DNA of 49,684 bases from Planctomycetia bacterium (GTDB lineage Bacteria; Planctomycetota; Planctomycetia; Pirellulales; UBA1268), in NCBI GenBank assembly GCA_014192425.1, contig BJHK01000025.1:1-49684 (forward strand), written 5' to 3'. Both the position numbers and the translations under genes were made by a program. Each line of letters begins with the position of its first letter. Position 1 is the first letter of the stretch. Positions 19,549 through 27,616 of this stretch are shown here, piece by piece. Below the pieces are notes generated by a model. That model was not told where the DNA came from, did not search any database, and worked only from the letters and a program-made list of their open reading frames with translations.

Positions 19549-19623
19549 TGGTGCCAGCCACCAAATCTGGAGAGGATAGGCAACTGCCTTGCGCAGCTAG
19601 CCCAGATTTGGTGGCTGGCACCA
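19549..19623. repeat. 22-bp perfect inverted repeat, REP-like
   Basis: The arms at 19549-19570 and 19602-19623 are perfect reverse complements (begin TGGTGCCAGCCACC, end CCAGATTTGG...CACCA) around a 31-base spacer. It stands alone between two genes and has no T-tract. Such conserved-looking extragenic palindromes may be REP/BIME-type elements or a MITE remnant; copies elsewhere in the genome cannot be seen here. Confidence 0.75.
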
Positions 19624-19696
19624 AAAGCTAGCACGACCCGCATCGTTTGCCCCGCTGTGGAGCCGGCCGACGGCGGCTTCCGATGCCAGACTGATC

Positions 19697-20302
19697 GTGA
19701 CCGCACACGCCCCTCCACACCCCGTCGCCATGTCGTCCGGCCGGCCGTCGGCCGTGGTCCGGATCGTGGTCTCGGCGTTCCTGATCGTGCACCTCCTGGC
19801 GGTCATCATCCCGCCGCTGGCCAGCCCGCCGCCCGCCAGCGAACTCGCCGGCCGAATCCGCGAGCCACTCCGACCGCTCATCGGTGCCCTGTACCTCGGC
19901 CACGGCTACCGATTCTTCGCCCCCAACCCCGGCCCCGGCCACACCATCCGCTGGACCGCCACGCTCGCCGACGGCTCGGAGCGGGAAGGACGGATTCCCG
20001 ACCGCGATGCCGACCGGCCGCGACTGCTCTACCACCGCCGGTTCATGGTGGCGGAGAAGATCGCCGCGCTCGTCCCGCCGACCGACGCGCCGGAAGAGAT
20101 CCGCACGCGGGCCAAAGCCGACTGGCTGCCGCTCGTGAAGGGCGTGGCCGGCCATGTCCTACGCACAACGGGCGCCGCCGAGGTCCGGCTCGAAACGATC
20201 GAGCACTTCCTTCCCGGTCCCGACGAGGTGATCGCGGGCACCGTCGAGCCCGATCTCGTCACGCCGCTGGGCCGCTATCAACTGCGGGAGACGACGCCGT
20301 GA
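19697..20302 (+). CDS. Membrane-anchored protein beside HTTM gene
   Basis: 201 residues from GTG 19697 (an ATG at 19730 is a possible start). One N-terminal membrane helix (VVSAFLIVHLLAVIIPPLAS, about 25-44) precedes a soluble domain with YRFFAPNPGPGHTIRW (about 70-85). Its stop overlaps the GTG start of the HTTM protein, so the two are probably made together and may form one complex. Family not named with certainty. Confidence 0.75.
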   Translation: MTAHAPPHPVAMSSGRPSAVVRIVVSAFLIVHLLAVIIPPLASPPPASELAGRIREPLRPLIGALYLGHGYRFFAPNPGPGHTIRWTATLADGSEREGRIPDRDADRPRLLYHRRFMVAEKIAALVPPTDAPEEIRTRAKADWLPLVKGVAGHVLRTTGAAEVRLETIEHFLPGPDEVIAGTVEPDLVTPLGRYQLRETTP

Positions 20303-21333
20303 GCAAGCGTGGGCATGTCATCGCGGCTCCGCCGGCTGTCCAACTGGCGGCGGAGCAGGGCAGGGCAGGGGAGGGCTCCTGGCTCGGCGACTGGGTGCGG
20401 GCCTGGGACCGGTTCTGGTTCACGCCCGCCGACCCGCTGCCGCTGGCCGTGATCCGCATCTGCACCGGACTGCTCCTCACCTGGTCGGCCCTCGTATGGC
20501 TTCTCGACGCCGAGGCGTTCTTCGGATCGCGGGGCTGGCTCGCGCCGGAGAACGTCGCCCGACTCAACGATCAGCCCTGGCAATGGAGTTGGTATTTTTC
20601 AGCCGAGGCAGCCGGGTCAGCCGCGTCAGCGGCCGCCATCCGTGGCCTCGCCGGCCTCGCCGTGGTGGCCGCGGTGATGCTTACCCTCGGCCTGGCCACG
20701 CGGCTGGCCGCGATCGTCTCGCTGGCGGGCCTGGTGAGCGCGGCCAACCGGGCGCCGCTCAATACCTTCGGCCTCGATGACACGCTCGGCCTGCTCCTCA
20801 TCGGCCTCGTCGTCGGTCCGGCCGGAGCCTGCCTGTCGATCGACCGCATTCTGGCGAACCGGCGTGGGGTTCCCCCGGCGGCACCGTCGGTCGCCGCCGG
20901 CATCGCCCTGCGGCTGATCCAGGTACACCTCTGCGTCGTCTACCTGTTTTCCGGCTGGGGAAAGCTCTTTGGGGCGAGCTGGTGGGACGGCACCGCCATC
21001 TGGGGGGCGGCGGCCAACGTCCAGTACCGGACGCTCGACCTCACCGGGCTCGCCCGGCATCCCCTTGTGACGAACGCCCTCACGCTGGGTACGCTGTTCT
21101 GGGAGGCTGCCTACCCGGCGCTCGTCTGGCCCCGGCTCACCCGCCGGCTCTGCCTGGCGCTGGCCGTGGCGGTCCACCTGGGCATCGGCCTCGCCATGGG
21201 CATGATGGAGTTCGGTCTGGCCATGATCACGGCCAACCTCGCCTTCGTGCCGGCGGCCGTCATGCACCGGTTCCTCGATCCACTGTTTTCCCATCACCGT
21301 TCCCCAGCCATGCCCTTGCGGAGTTCACCATGA
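20299..21333 (+). CDS. HTTM domain membrane protein
   Basis: 344 residues starting at a GTG inside the upstream stop (GTGA). Several membrane helices are evident (IRICTGLLLTWSALVWLL, LAGLAVVAAVMLTLGLA, LGLLLIGLVVGPAGACL and others). RICTGLLL.W and the HLCVVYLFSGWGKLFGASWWDGT region are characteristic of the HTTM family, bacterial relatives of the membrane part of vitamin K-dependent gamma-carboxylase. The biochemical role in bacteria is largely unknown. The end overlaps asd by 4 bp. Confidence 0.85.
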   Translation: MSKRGHVIAAPPAVQLAAEQGRAGEGSWLGDWVRAWDRFWFTPADPLPLAVIRICTGLLLTWSALVWLLDAEAFFGSRGWLAPENVARLNDQPWQWSWYFSAEAAGSAASAAAIRGLAGLAVVAAVMLTLGLATRLAAIVSLAGLVSAANRAPLNTFGLDDTLGLLLIGLVVGPAGACLSIDRILANRRGVPPAAPSVAAGIALRLIQVHLCVVYLFSGWGKLFGASWWDGTAIWGAAANVQYRTLDLTGLARHPLVTNALTLGTLFWEAAYPALVWPRLTRRLCLALAVAVHLGIGLAMGMMEFGLAMITANLAFVPAAVMHRFLDPLFSHHRSPAMPLRSSP

Positions 21334-22361
21334 TCGAAACGCTGGCCGTCGTCGGCGCCACCGGCGCCGTGGGCCGCATCATCGTCGAATCCCTCCTCGC
21401 CCGCCGCTTTCCCGCGCGACACATCAAGCTCCTCGCCTCGGAGCGGTCGGCGGGCCGGCCGATGGAGATCGGCAGCCGGCGGTTCGACGTCGAGGTGCTC
21501 AAGCCGGACTCGTTCACTGGCGTAGACATCGCCATCGGTAGTACGCCCGACGAGGTCGCGGCCGAGTTCGTGCCCTGGGCGGTGGAGCGGGGCACCGTGG
21601 TCGTGGACGAGAGCGCCTACTACCGGATGCAGCCCGACGTGCCGCTGGTGATCCCGGAGGTCAATCCCGAGGCGCTGGCGACGCACCGGGGAATCATCGC
21701 CAGCCCCAACTGCTCGACGACGCAGATGGTGATGGTGATGAAGCCGCTGCACGACGCGGCCCGCGTCCGCCGGGTGATCGTCAGCACCTACCAGGCCGTC
21801 AGCGGCGCCGGCCTCGCCGCCACGAAGGAACTCGAGGAGACGACCTCGGCCTGGCTCGGCGGCGCCGCCGCGCCACACCGGATCTTTCCCCATCCGATCG
21901 CCGCCAACTTGATCCCGCAGATCGGCTCGCCGCGGCCGGGCGGAGGCACGAGCGAGGAGCTGAAGATGGCGCTGGAGACGAAAAAAATCTTCGGTGACGA
22001 GTCGATCGGCGTCTGCGCCACCTGCGTCCGCGTGCCGGTGGCCAACGGCCACAGCGAGTCGATCCTCATCGAGACCGAGCGGAAACTCACGGCCGCCCAG
22101 GCCCGCGAACTGCTGGCGGCGATGCCGGGCGTGGTCGTCGTGGACGACCTCGACGCCAAGCGGTATCCGATGCCGCGCGACTGCAGCGGCCGCGACGAGG
22201 TGTTCGTGGGCCGGATCCGCGAGGACGCCTCGAGCCCCACGGGGATCGCGCTGTGGTGCGTGTCGGACAACCTGCGGAAGGGGGCGGCGACCAACGCGGT
22301 GCAGATCGCCGAACTGCTCGCGGCCGGCCGGCGGACGGGAGCGGCCACGGTGCGGGCATGA
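21330..22361 (+). CDS. asd: Aspartate-semialdehyde dehydrogenase
   Basis: 343 residues. Reduces aspartyl phosphate to aspartate semialdehyde with NADPH, the branch point to lysine/diaminopimelate, threonine and methionine. The N-terminal nucleotide loop is VVGATGAVG, the catalytic cysteine sits in SPNCSTTQMV (about residue 129), and STYQAVSGAG plus the ETKKIF and CVRVPV.NGHSES segments match the family. ATG overlaps the HTTM stop and the stop overlaps the truA ATG. Confidence 0.96.
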   Translation: MIETLAVVGATGAVGRIIVESLLARRFPARHIKLLASERSAGRPMEIGSRRFDVEVLKPDSFTGVDIAIGSTPDEVAAEFVPWAVERGTVVVDESAYYRMQPDVPLVIPEVNPEALATHRGIIASPNCSTTQMVMVMKPLHDAARVRRVIVSTYQAVSGAGLAATKELEETTSAWLGGAAAPHRIFPHPIAANLIPQIGSPRPGGGTSEELKMALETKKIFGDESIGVCATCVRVPVANGHSESILIETERKLTAAQARELLAAMPGVVVVDDLDAKRYPMPRDCSGRDEVFVGRIREDASSPTGIALWCVSDNLRKGAATNAVQIAELLAAGRRTGAATVRA

Positions 22362-23203
22362 CCCTGGCGGACGGGCCGCCGCCACTCCGGCGGATCGGCC
22401 TGCGGCTGACCTACGACGGCACCCGCTATTCAGGCTGGCAGACGCAGCCCGGCCGGACGACGGTGCAGGGGGTCGTGACCGAGGCGATCCGGACGATCTC
22501 CGGCGAGGAGGTGCTCGTCCGCGGCGCCAGCCGCACCGATGCCGGCGTCCACGCCCTCGACCAGGTCGCCGCCTTCACGACGTCGTCCGATCTTCCCGTC
22601 GACGCCTGGGTGCGGGCGCTCAATGCCCGGCTGCCCCCCGACGTGACCGTCGTCGCGGGCCGCGCGGTGGCCGCTGATTTCGACCCCGTCGCCGCGGCTG
22701 TTCGCAAGCGCTATCGCTACCGGATCCACGACGCCCCGTGGCGGCCGGTCCTGCAGCGACACCTCGTGTGGCGCTGGCGGGGCCGGCTCGACGAGCCGCT
22801 GATGCAGGCCGCGGCCGGGCAGCTCGTCGGCGAGCACGACTTCACGAGTTTTGAATCGACCCCGTCGACGCGGCTCTCGAAGGTGCGGACGATCCACTCG
22901 CTCACGGTCCGGCGGACGATGGCCGTGGACGAGTGCGGCGGTCCGGCGGACGACCGTCCCGGGGCCGAGGTCTGGATCGAAGTCGAAGGCAACGGATTTT
23001 TGTACAACATGGTGCGGATCATCGCCGGCACGCTCGTGATGGTCGGGGCGGGGCGCCGGCAGCCGGAGTGGGTCGGCGCGGCGCTCGCGGCCCGGAGCAG
23101 GCCCGCCGCCGGACCGACCGCGGCCCCGGCGGGTTTGGCACTCGTTTCGATTCACCTGGACTCACAAGCATGGCCCGGCTCCCCGAACGACTCGGCACGC
23201 TGA
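22358..23203 (+). CDS. truA: tRNA pseudouridine(38-40) synthase
   Basis: 281 residues. Converts U38-U40 of the tRNA anticodon stem to pseudouridine. LTYDGTRYSGWQTQP opens the protein and RGASRTDAGVHALDQVA carries the catalytic aspartate (about residue 60); KRYRYRI and the FLYNMVRIIAGTLV segment complete the family pattern. The ATG overlaps the asd stop (ATGA) and the last 34 bases overlap the kinase gene. Confidence 0.96.
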   Translation: MTLADGPPPLRRIGLRLTYDGTRYSGWQTQPGRTTVQGVVTEAIRTISGEEVLVRGASRTDAGVHALDQVAAFTTSSDLPVDAWVRALNARLPPDVTVVAGRAVAADFDPVAAAVRKRYRYRIHDAPWRPVLQRHLVWRWRGRLDEPLMQAAAGQLVGEHDFTSFESTPSTRLSKVRTIHSLTVRRTMAVDECGGPADDRPGAEVWIEVEGNGFLYNMVRIIAGTLVMVGAGRRQPEWVGAALAARSRPAAGPTAAPAGLALVSIHLDSQAWPGSPNDSAR

Positions 23204-24015
23204 AACTCGTCCAGCAGCTCGGCAGCGGCCGGCACTGCCAGATCTGGGAGGCCGTCGACGAGCGGACAGGCCAGCGGGTGGCGGTGAAGGCGATCGTTCC
23301 CGACAAGGCCGACGACAAGGAGCAGCGCGGGCTGCTCAGGCACGAGCTCAAGGTCGCCAAGTCGCTCGATCATCCGACGGTGATCCGCATCGACCGGCTG
23401 GAGGAGCAGGGGGGCGTGCCGCACCTCGTCCTCGAACTGTTTCCGCATCCGAACCTGAAGCAGCAGATCGTCGCCGGCACCGACGCCCTCGCGCCGCGGT
23501 TGCAGCGAATCGTGACCGAACTCTCGCTCGCGATCGATCACCTCCACGCCCGCGGCTGGGTGCACCGTGACGTCAAGCCGGAGAACGTGCTGGCGGCGCC
23601 GGACGGGCAGGTGAAGCTGATCGATCTGGCAATCGCGGCCCCGGCCGCCGGCCTGCTCGGCCGGCTTTTCGGCGCCGGCACGCGGGCCCAGGGCTCGCCG
23701 AGCTACATGTCGCCGGAGCAGATCCGCGGCGCACCGCTCGACGCCCGCTCCGACATCTATTCCTTCGGCTGCGTCCTGTTCGAGCTCCTCGCCGGGAGGC
23801 CGCCGTTCACGGCGCCGAACACCAACGACCTGCTCAACAAGCATGTCGCCGAGACCGCGCCCTCGATCGAGAAGTTCAATCGCAACGTGACGACGAGCGC
23901 GTCGGAGTTGCTTCGCCACATGCTCGCCAAGAAGCCGGCGGCGCGGCCCCGGTCGATGAAGGCGGTGCTGCAGCGCCTGCGTTCGATCCGCCTCCTGGAG
24001 CGACTTCCGGGCTGA
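23170..24015 (+). CDS. Hanks-type serine/threonine protein kinase
   Basis: 281 residues, essentially a bare kinase domain with no membrane helix or sensor, so cytoplasmic. Glycine loop LGSGRHCQIW (about 17), Lys in VAVKAI (about 40), catalytic loop HRDVKPENVL (about 134) and APE-equivalent SPEQ are intact. The Mg-binding DFG motif reads DLA (in KLIDLAIAAPA), keeping the Asp but losing Phe and Gly. The kinase may be active but is atypical. It overlaps truA by 34 bp. An FHA-containing regulator elsewhere in the window is a possible type of phospho-reader, but no link is shown. Confidence 0.9.
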   Translation: MARLPERLGTLKLVQQLGSGRHCQIWEAVDERTGQRVAVKAIVPDKADDKEQRGLLRHELKVAKSLDHPTVIRIDRLEEQGGVPHLVLELFPHPNLKQQIVAGTDALAPRLQRIVTELSLAIDHLHARGWVHRDVKPENVLAAPDGQVKLIDLAIAAPAAGLLGRLFGAGTRAQGSPSYMSPEQIRGAPLDARSDIYSFGCVLFELLAGRPPFTAPNTNDLLNKHVAETAPSIEKFNRNVTTSASELLRHMLAKKPAARPRSMKAVLQRLRSIRLLERLPG

Positions 24016-24122
24016 CTGCGGCCCCCCGCGCCGGCCGTTTTCCGGTTGACGCGGGCCGCGCGGCGCGGGGACAATTCTCGGTCGTCGTCCGTCACACGAG
24101 GATCGCCCGCGAGAGAAAGCCC

Positions 24123-25097
24123 ATGGCCGCAGGACTGCACAGGCTCCCGCTGGAAAAGCCGATCTACGAGATCGAGGACCGGATCGCGGCCCTCGAGACC
24201 GGTCCGCTCGGCGCCGGGCAGCAGGAGGAGGTCCGGCGCCTGAAACGCGAACTCGCCGACGTCCAGCGGCAGGTGTTCGCCGGCCTCGACGCCTGGCAGA
24301 CGATCGAGGTTTCGCGGCATCCCGACCGGCCGAAGACGAGCGACTACCTGGAGCTGGTGTTCGACGAATTCGTCGAACTGCACGGCGACAAGTCGTTCGG
24401 CGACGACCGGGCGCTGCTGACCGGATTCGCCAAGCTCGACCAGCACAAGGTGATGGTGCTCGGCCACCAGAAGGGGAAGACGCTCGCCGAGCGGCAGGCC
24501 TGCCACTTCGGCTGCGCCCATCCCGAGGGCTACCGCAAGGCGATGGGGAAGATGCGACTGGCGGCGAAGTACGGCCTGCCGGTGATCTGCCTGATCGACA
24601 CGCCGGGCGCCTATCCGGGCGTCGGCGCGGAGGAGCGCGGGCAGGCGCAGGTCATTGCCGAGAGCATGTTCCTCATGGCCACGCTGCCGGTGCCGATCGT
24701 CTGCGTGGTGATCGGGGAAGGGGGGTCGGGCGGGGCGCTGGGCATCGGCGTCGGTGACCGGGTGGCGGTCCTGGAAAATGCCTACTACAGCGTGATCAGC
24801 CCGGAGGGCTGCGCCGGCATCCTCTGGAAGAGCGTCGAGTTCAAGGCTGACGCAGCCCGGGCGCTGCGGATCCGGTCGCGGGACCTCAAGGAGTTCGGCG
24901 TCATCGACGCGGTGATCGAGGAGCCGGCCGGCGGTGCCCATCGGCATCCGCGGCAGATGGCGGCCCGGCTCAAGACGTATCTCGTCCGCTCGCTCCGAGA
25001 ACTCGTGTCCCAGCCGCGCGACGCGCTGGTGGCGGCCCGCTACGAGAAGTTCCGCGCCATGGGGAAGTTCCTCGAGCCCGAGGCGGCGGACGCCTGA
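24123..25097 (+). CDS. accA: Acetyl-CoA carboxylase carboxyltransferase, alpha subunit
   Basis: 324 residues, usual length. Transfers carboxyl from carboxybiotin to acetyl-CoA to make malonyl-CoA for fatty acids. N-terminal LEKPIYEIEDRIAAL, then HGDKSFGDDRALLTG, HQKGKTLAERQACHFGCAHP, the oxyanion region DTPGAYPGVGAEERGQ and GEGGSGGALGIGVGDRV are all present. The first ATG at 24123 matches family N-termini. Monocistronic in appearance: 107 bp from the kinase gene and 57 bp to the next small gene. Confidence 0.97.
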   Translation: MAAGLHRLPLEKPIYEIEDRIAALETGPLGAGQQEEVRRLKRELADVQRQVFAGLDAWQTIEVSRHPDRPKTSDYLELVFDEFVELHGDKSFGDDRALLTGFAKLDQHKVMVLGHQKGKTLAERQACHFGCAHPEGYRKAMGKMRLAAKYGLPVICLIDTPGAYPGVGAEERGQAQVIAESMFLMATLPVPIVCVVIGEGGSGGALGIGVGDRVAVLENAYYSVISPEGCAGILWKSVEFKADAARALRIRSRDLKEFGVIDAVIEEPAGGAHRHPRQMAARLKTYLVRSLRELVSQPRDALVAARYEKFRAMGKFLEPEAADA

Positions 25098-25154
25098 AGC
25101 CGCGGTCGGGACGCTCGCTCGACGCGGCCACCCGAGCGAGAAGATCGTCTTACC

Positions 25155-25499
25155 ATGAAAACCACGTTGTCGAGCAAAGGGCAGATCGTGCGCCCGTCGG
25201 CAGTGCGCCGGAAACTGGGTCTCGTCATCGGTGCGACGCTCGACGTCGCCCTGGAAGCGGGTCGCATCGTCCTCGAGCCGGTCGGCGAGCGGCCGCGACC
25301 GCCCAAACTTGGAACCGACCGGAGCACCGGCCTGCCGGTGCTCGAATCCGCAACTCGCGGTCCGCGGCTCACATCGGACCAGGTCAAGGAACGTGCTGGC
25401 GGACGTTCCGTTGCGTCGAACTCGGCAGCCTGCCGCCGCACAAGCGGGGGGGAGGGGGGCCGGGTCAGCCGGCCGCGACGGCCGCGCGAAACTCCCTGA
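25155..25499 (+). pseudogene. AbrB/MazE-type antitoxin, frameshifted
   Basis: The first 80 residues are a swapped-hairpin AbrB/MazE DNA-binding domain (MKTTLSSKGQIVRPSAVRRK; LDVALEAGRIVLEPV) followed by the common LGTDRSTGLPVLES and LTSDQVKE. In relatives this ends in a short LLADFP-like tail. Here that tail (VLADVP) sits in the +1 frame, and dropping the single C at 25392 would restore it. As it stands the protein runs on with 34 unrelated residues to 25499. No PIN-domain (VapC) toxin follows; the next gene is convergent. Either a decayed orphan antitoxin or a sequencing error. Confidence 0.6.
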
Positions 25500-26085
25500 T
25501 CAGGGCGGTCTCGCCCAGATCGAACCGGCGGGCCACAAAGGCGTCGATCATCGCGGCCGACAGGCCGGGGAGCCCGATGCTCGACGCGATCGGCTCGTAG
25601 CCGTCGCCGGCCCGGGCCAGCATCGTGAGCCCGGTGCCGTCGTGCCGCCAGACCTCGGGCACGCCCATCGCCGCGAAGAGCTTCAGCTTGGCGATCGCCG
25701 AGGAGGTGATCTCCACCTCGATCACGAGGTCGGGGGGCGGATCGAGGAGCAGATCGACTTCGTCCTTGGGCCGAATCTCGTCGGCATGGGCGATGTAGTA
25801 CGACTCGTCCGGCTCGAAGGCACGATCGAGGTCGCTCCGCTTGAACGTCGTCGACGCGCAACTCAGGATCTCGATGCTACGGACCTCGGAAAACGTCTCG
25901 ACCATCCGGCCGATCAGGCAGCCGAGTTGTTCGTGCTGGCGACGGGGGGTCATGAGTTCGAGCATTCCACGGTCGTAGGTCATCCGGGGCACGCTTCCGC
26001 TGCGGCCCTCGACGAGTTCCAGAAATGTCTCCCAGCGGACGTTGTCGAGCACGGTGCGGGTTTCGGCGGGCGCGAGCAGCGGCAT
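25465..26085 (-). CDS. Uma2 family putative endonuclease
   Basis: 206 residues from ATG 26085 (an ATG at 26127 would add 14). Matches the Uma2 (DUF820) restriction-endonuclease-like fold: MTYDRGMLELMTPRRQHEQL near the N-terminus, EPDESYYI in the middle and PPPDLVIEVEIT with the acidic catalytic residues of a PD-(D/E)xK site, then KLKLFAAMGVPEVWR. Such genes occur in many paralogues in planctomycetes and cyanobacteria; their role is unknown. Its 3' end overlaps the frameshifted antitoxin by 35 bp. Confidence 0.88.
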   Translation of the reverse strand: MPLLAPAETRTVLDNVRWETFLELVEGRSGSVPRMTYDRGMLELMTPRRQHEQLGCLIGRMVETFSEVRSIEILSCASTTFKRSDLDRAFEPDESYYIAHADEIRPKDEVDLLLDPPPDLVIEVEITSSAIAKLKLFAAMGVPEVWRHDGTGLTMLARAGDGYEPIASSIGLPGLSAAMIDAFVARRFDLGETALIREFRAAVAAG

Positions 26086-26246
26086 CAGGCACCTCGGCGT
26101 GGAAAGGGAGAGTCCTGCACGAGACACTGAACAGAATAACAGTCATTCCGCCGGCGTCAAGGTGGGCTCGACCGGGCTCGGCAAGGAGACTTTTCCCCAA
26201 TGCGTACCGGCTCCGATCTCGACACCGACCGCGGCACGGGCGCTCA

Positions 26247-26384
26247 GGCCAACGCATCTTGATCGTGGCCATCGATGGGTATGCCTTCGTGGTTCCATTC
26301 GTGGCCGACGGCGACATGCTGTTCATGAAGACGATCATCCCGAGCAGGACGATGACGAAACGTCTCTTGGGAGACAGGCGGTGA
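26247..26384 (+). pseudogene. C-terminal remnant of a small toxin-like protein
   Basis: One frame encodes RILIVAIDGYAFVVPFVAD followed by MLFMKTIIPSR and a stop at 26382-26384. This resembles the C-terminal half of roughly 90-residue toxin-like proteins (BrnT/DUF497-like; family name recalled, not checked). The N-terminal half is not found in any frame upstream, so the gene appears truncated at its 5' end. Confidence 0.4.
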
Positions 26385-26429
26385 ACACACTCGATCGTGA
26401 GGAAGCCTGGCTGTGGAGGAAGAAATTCC
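26381..26429 (+). pseudogene. Remnant of the partner antitoxin start
   Basis: A GTG at 26381 overlaps the toxin-like stop (GTGA) and opens with VNTLDREEAWLW, similar to the first residues of small helical antitoxins that follow such toxins (pattern L..EE..L). After about 15 residues the likeness ends where the convergent carotene dioxygenase gene begins. Together with the previous entry it suggests a decayed toxin-antitoxin pair. Confidence 0.3.
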
Positions 26430-27545
26430 CTACCACACTCTCATTTCGAGCATCTTGCACAAGTCCATTGCCGGCCGGCTGATCGAGCGTCCGCGGCCAT
26501 CGTCGGCGTGACCGCCCGGTATTTCAAGAAAGCCACCGCCCCGCTGACCAGCCATCCGCCGCAGCGCCTCGCCGAGCAGTTCGTGTGCCGGCGTGACCAC
26601 GAGATACGCCGCGATCGAGACGATCGCCAGGGCCCGCAGCGAGTGGTCCGTTGACCACAGCCACCAGGCCGCTCCGATCGCCACCCAGGCGGGAACGAGC
26701 AGGGGCAGGGCGGCGCGGTGGACGTTCACGAGCCCGCGGCCAAGGGCGGCCCACGAGCAGGGCCGGCGGCCGGTCAGCGACTCCACGAGCGGCTCCATCT
26801 GCCGCCAGCCGTGCCAGACCAGGAAATACAGGCCGACGGCAAACAGCGGATCGGTGAACCAGCCCAGGCTCACGATCACGGCCAGGTCGGCGAGCAGCTT
26901 CAGCCCAGCCCGCCGGCTGCCGGGCCGCCGCGTGGCCAGCACTGCCTCGGCCACTGCAGCCGCCACGCTCACGGCGACCAGGCCCAGTCCGGTCGCGCGG
27001 ACGGTCGCAGGCGGAAACAGATCGGCCGCCGCCCCGCGGCCGACGGCCAAGGCGGCCAGGTCTGCAGCGACGGCGGCGGTCGCCTCCGGCCAGGCGGCGA
27101 GGGGCACGGCCACTGCGAGACATCCGCGCAGCAGCGCCGCACCGGGTCCGCCGCGGATGGCCGAATCGACGCTCTCGGTGTCGAGGTGTGCCGCCCCGAA
27201 GTGCCAGCAACTAAAGCCCGTGAAGGCCACGATCATGGTCAACGGTGCAGAGACGAAACCCGCCAGCACCGCGGCCATGGCCGCCCCGTATGCCAGCCAC
27301 ACGATCGCCAGCGGCCAGCCCTGCCAGGCTCGATGGCTGACGGCGAAGTCGGCGCCGCCGTGCGGCAGTCCGATGAAGCAAAGGGCGACGACCCAGGGCA
27401 AGGGGCCAACCGCCGCCGACCACGCTCCGCCACCGAGAGCACCCGCCAGGGCGGCGGCCGCCATCAGGGCCAGCGGCAGGCGGCGGAAGGCGACCTCTCG
27501 AAACCGCTCTGCAGCACCCCCACCGTCCCTCGTCTCCCCGTGCAC
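26430..27545 (-). CDS. blh: Brp/Blh-type beta-carotene 15,15'-dioxygenase
   Basis: Membrane enzyme that cleaves beta-carotene into two retinals. 371 residues from a GTG at 27545, chosen because AGGAGGT lies 6 bases upstream; an in-frame ATG at 27584 lacks such a site. About nine hydrophobic helices. The iron-ligand-type histidines occur in GLPHGGADF (His62), CWHFGAAH (His115), FLVWHGWRQ and VVTPAHELL, matching the Blh pattern. It follows the rhodopsin gene on the same strand with a 71-bp gap, which is the classic opsin-blh arrangement and strongly supports the call. Carotene-making crt genes are not in the window. Confidence 0.85.
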   Translation of the reverse strand: MHGETRDGGGAAERFREVAFRRLPLALMAAAALAGALGGGAWSAAVGPLPWVVALCFIGLPHGGADFAVSHRAWQGWPLAIVWLAYGAAMAAVLAGFVSAPLTMIVAFTGFSCWHFGAAHLDTESVDSAIRGGPGAALLRGCLAVAVPLAAWPEATAAVAADLAALAVGRGAAADLFPPATVRATGLGLVAVSVAAAVAEAVLATRRPGSRRAGLKLLADLAVIVSLGWFTDPLFAVGLYFLVWHGWRQMEPLVESLTGRRPCSWAALGRGLVNVHRAALPLLVPAWVAIGAAWWLWSTDHSLRALAIVSIAAYLVVTPAHELLGEALRRMAGQRGGGFLEIPGGHADDGRGRSISRPAMDLCKMLEMRVW

Positions 27546-27616
27546 GGCCCACCTCCTATCCGCATAACGCCCGTCCGCCGGCATCCCGGCGGACGGGCCA
27601 TGCAGGTCGCCGGGAG

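Noticed and set aside
25231-26130. 299-residue plus-strand open frame over the Uma2 gene
   Set aside because: Apart from the antitoxin tail in this frame at its beginning, it is the antisense of Uma2 and has no independent support.
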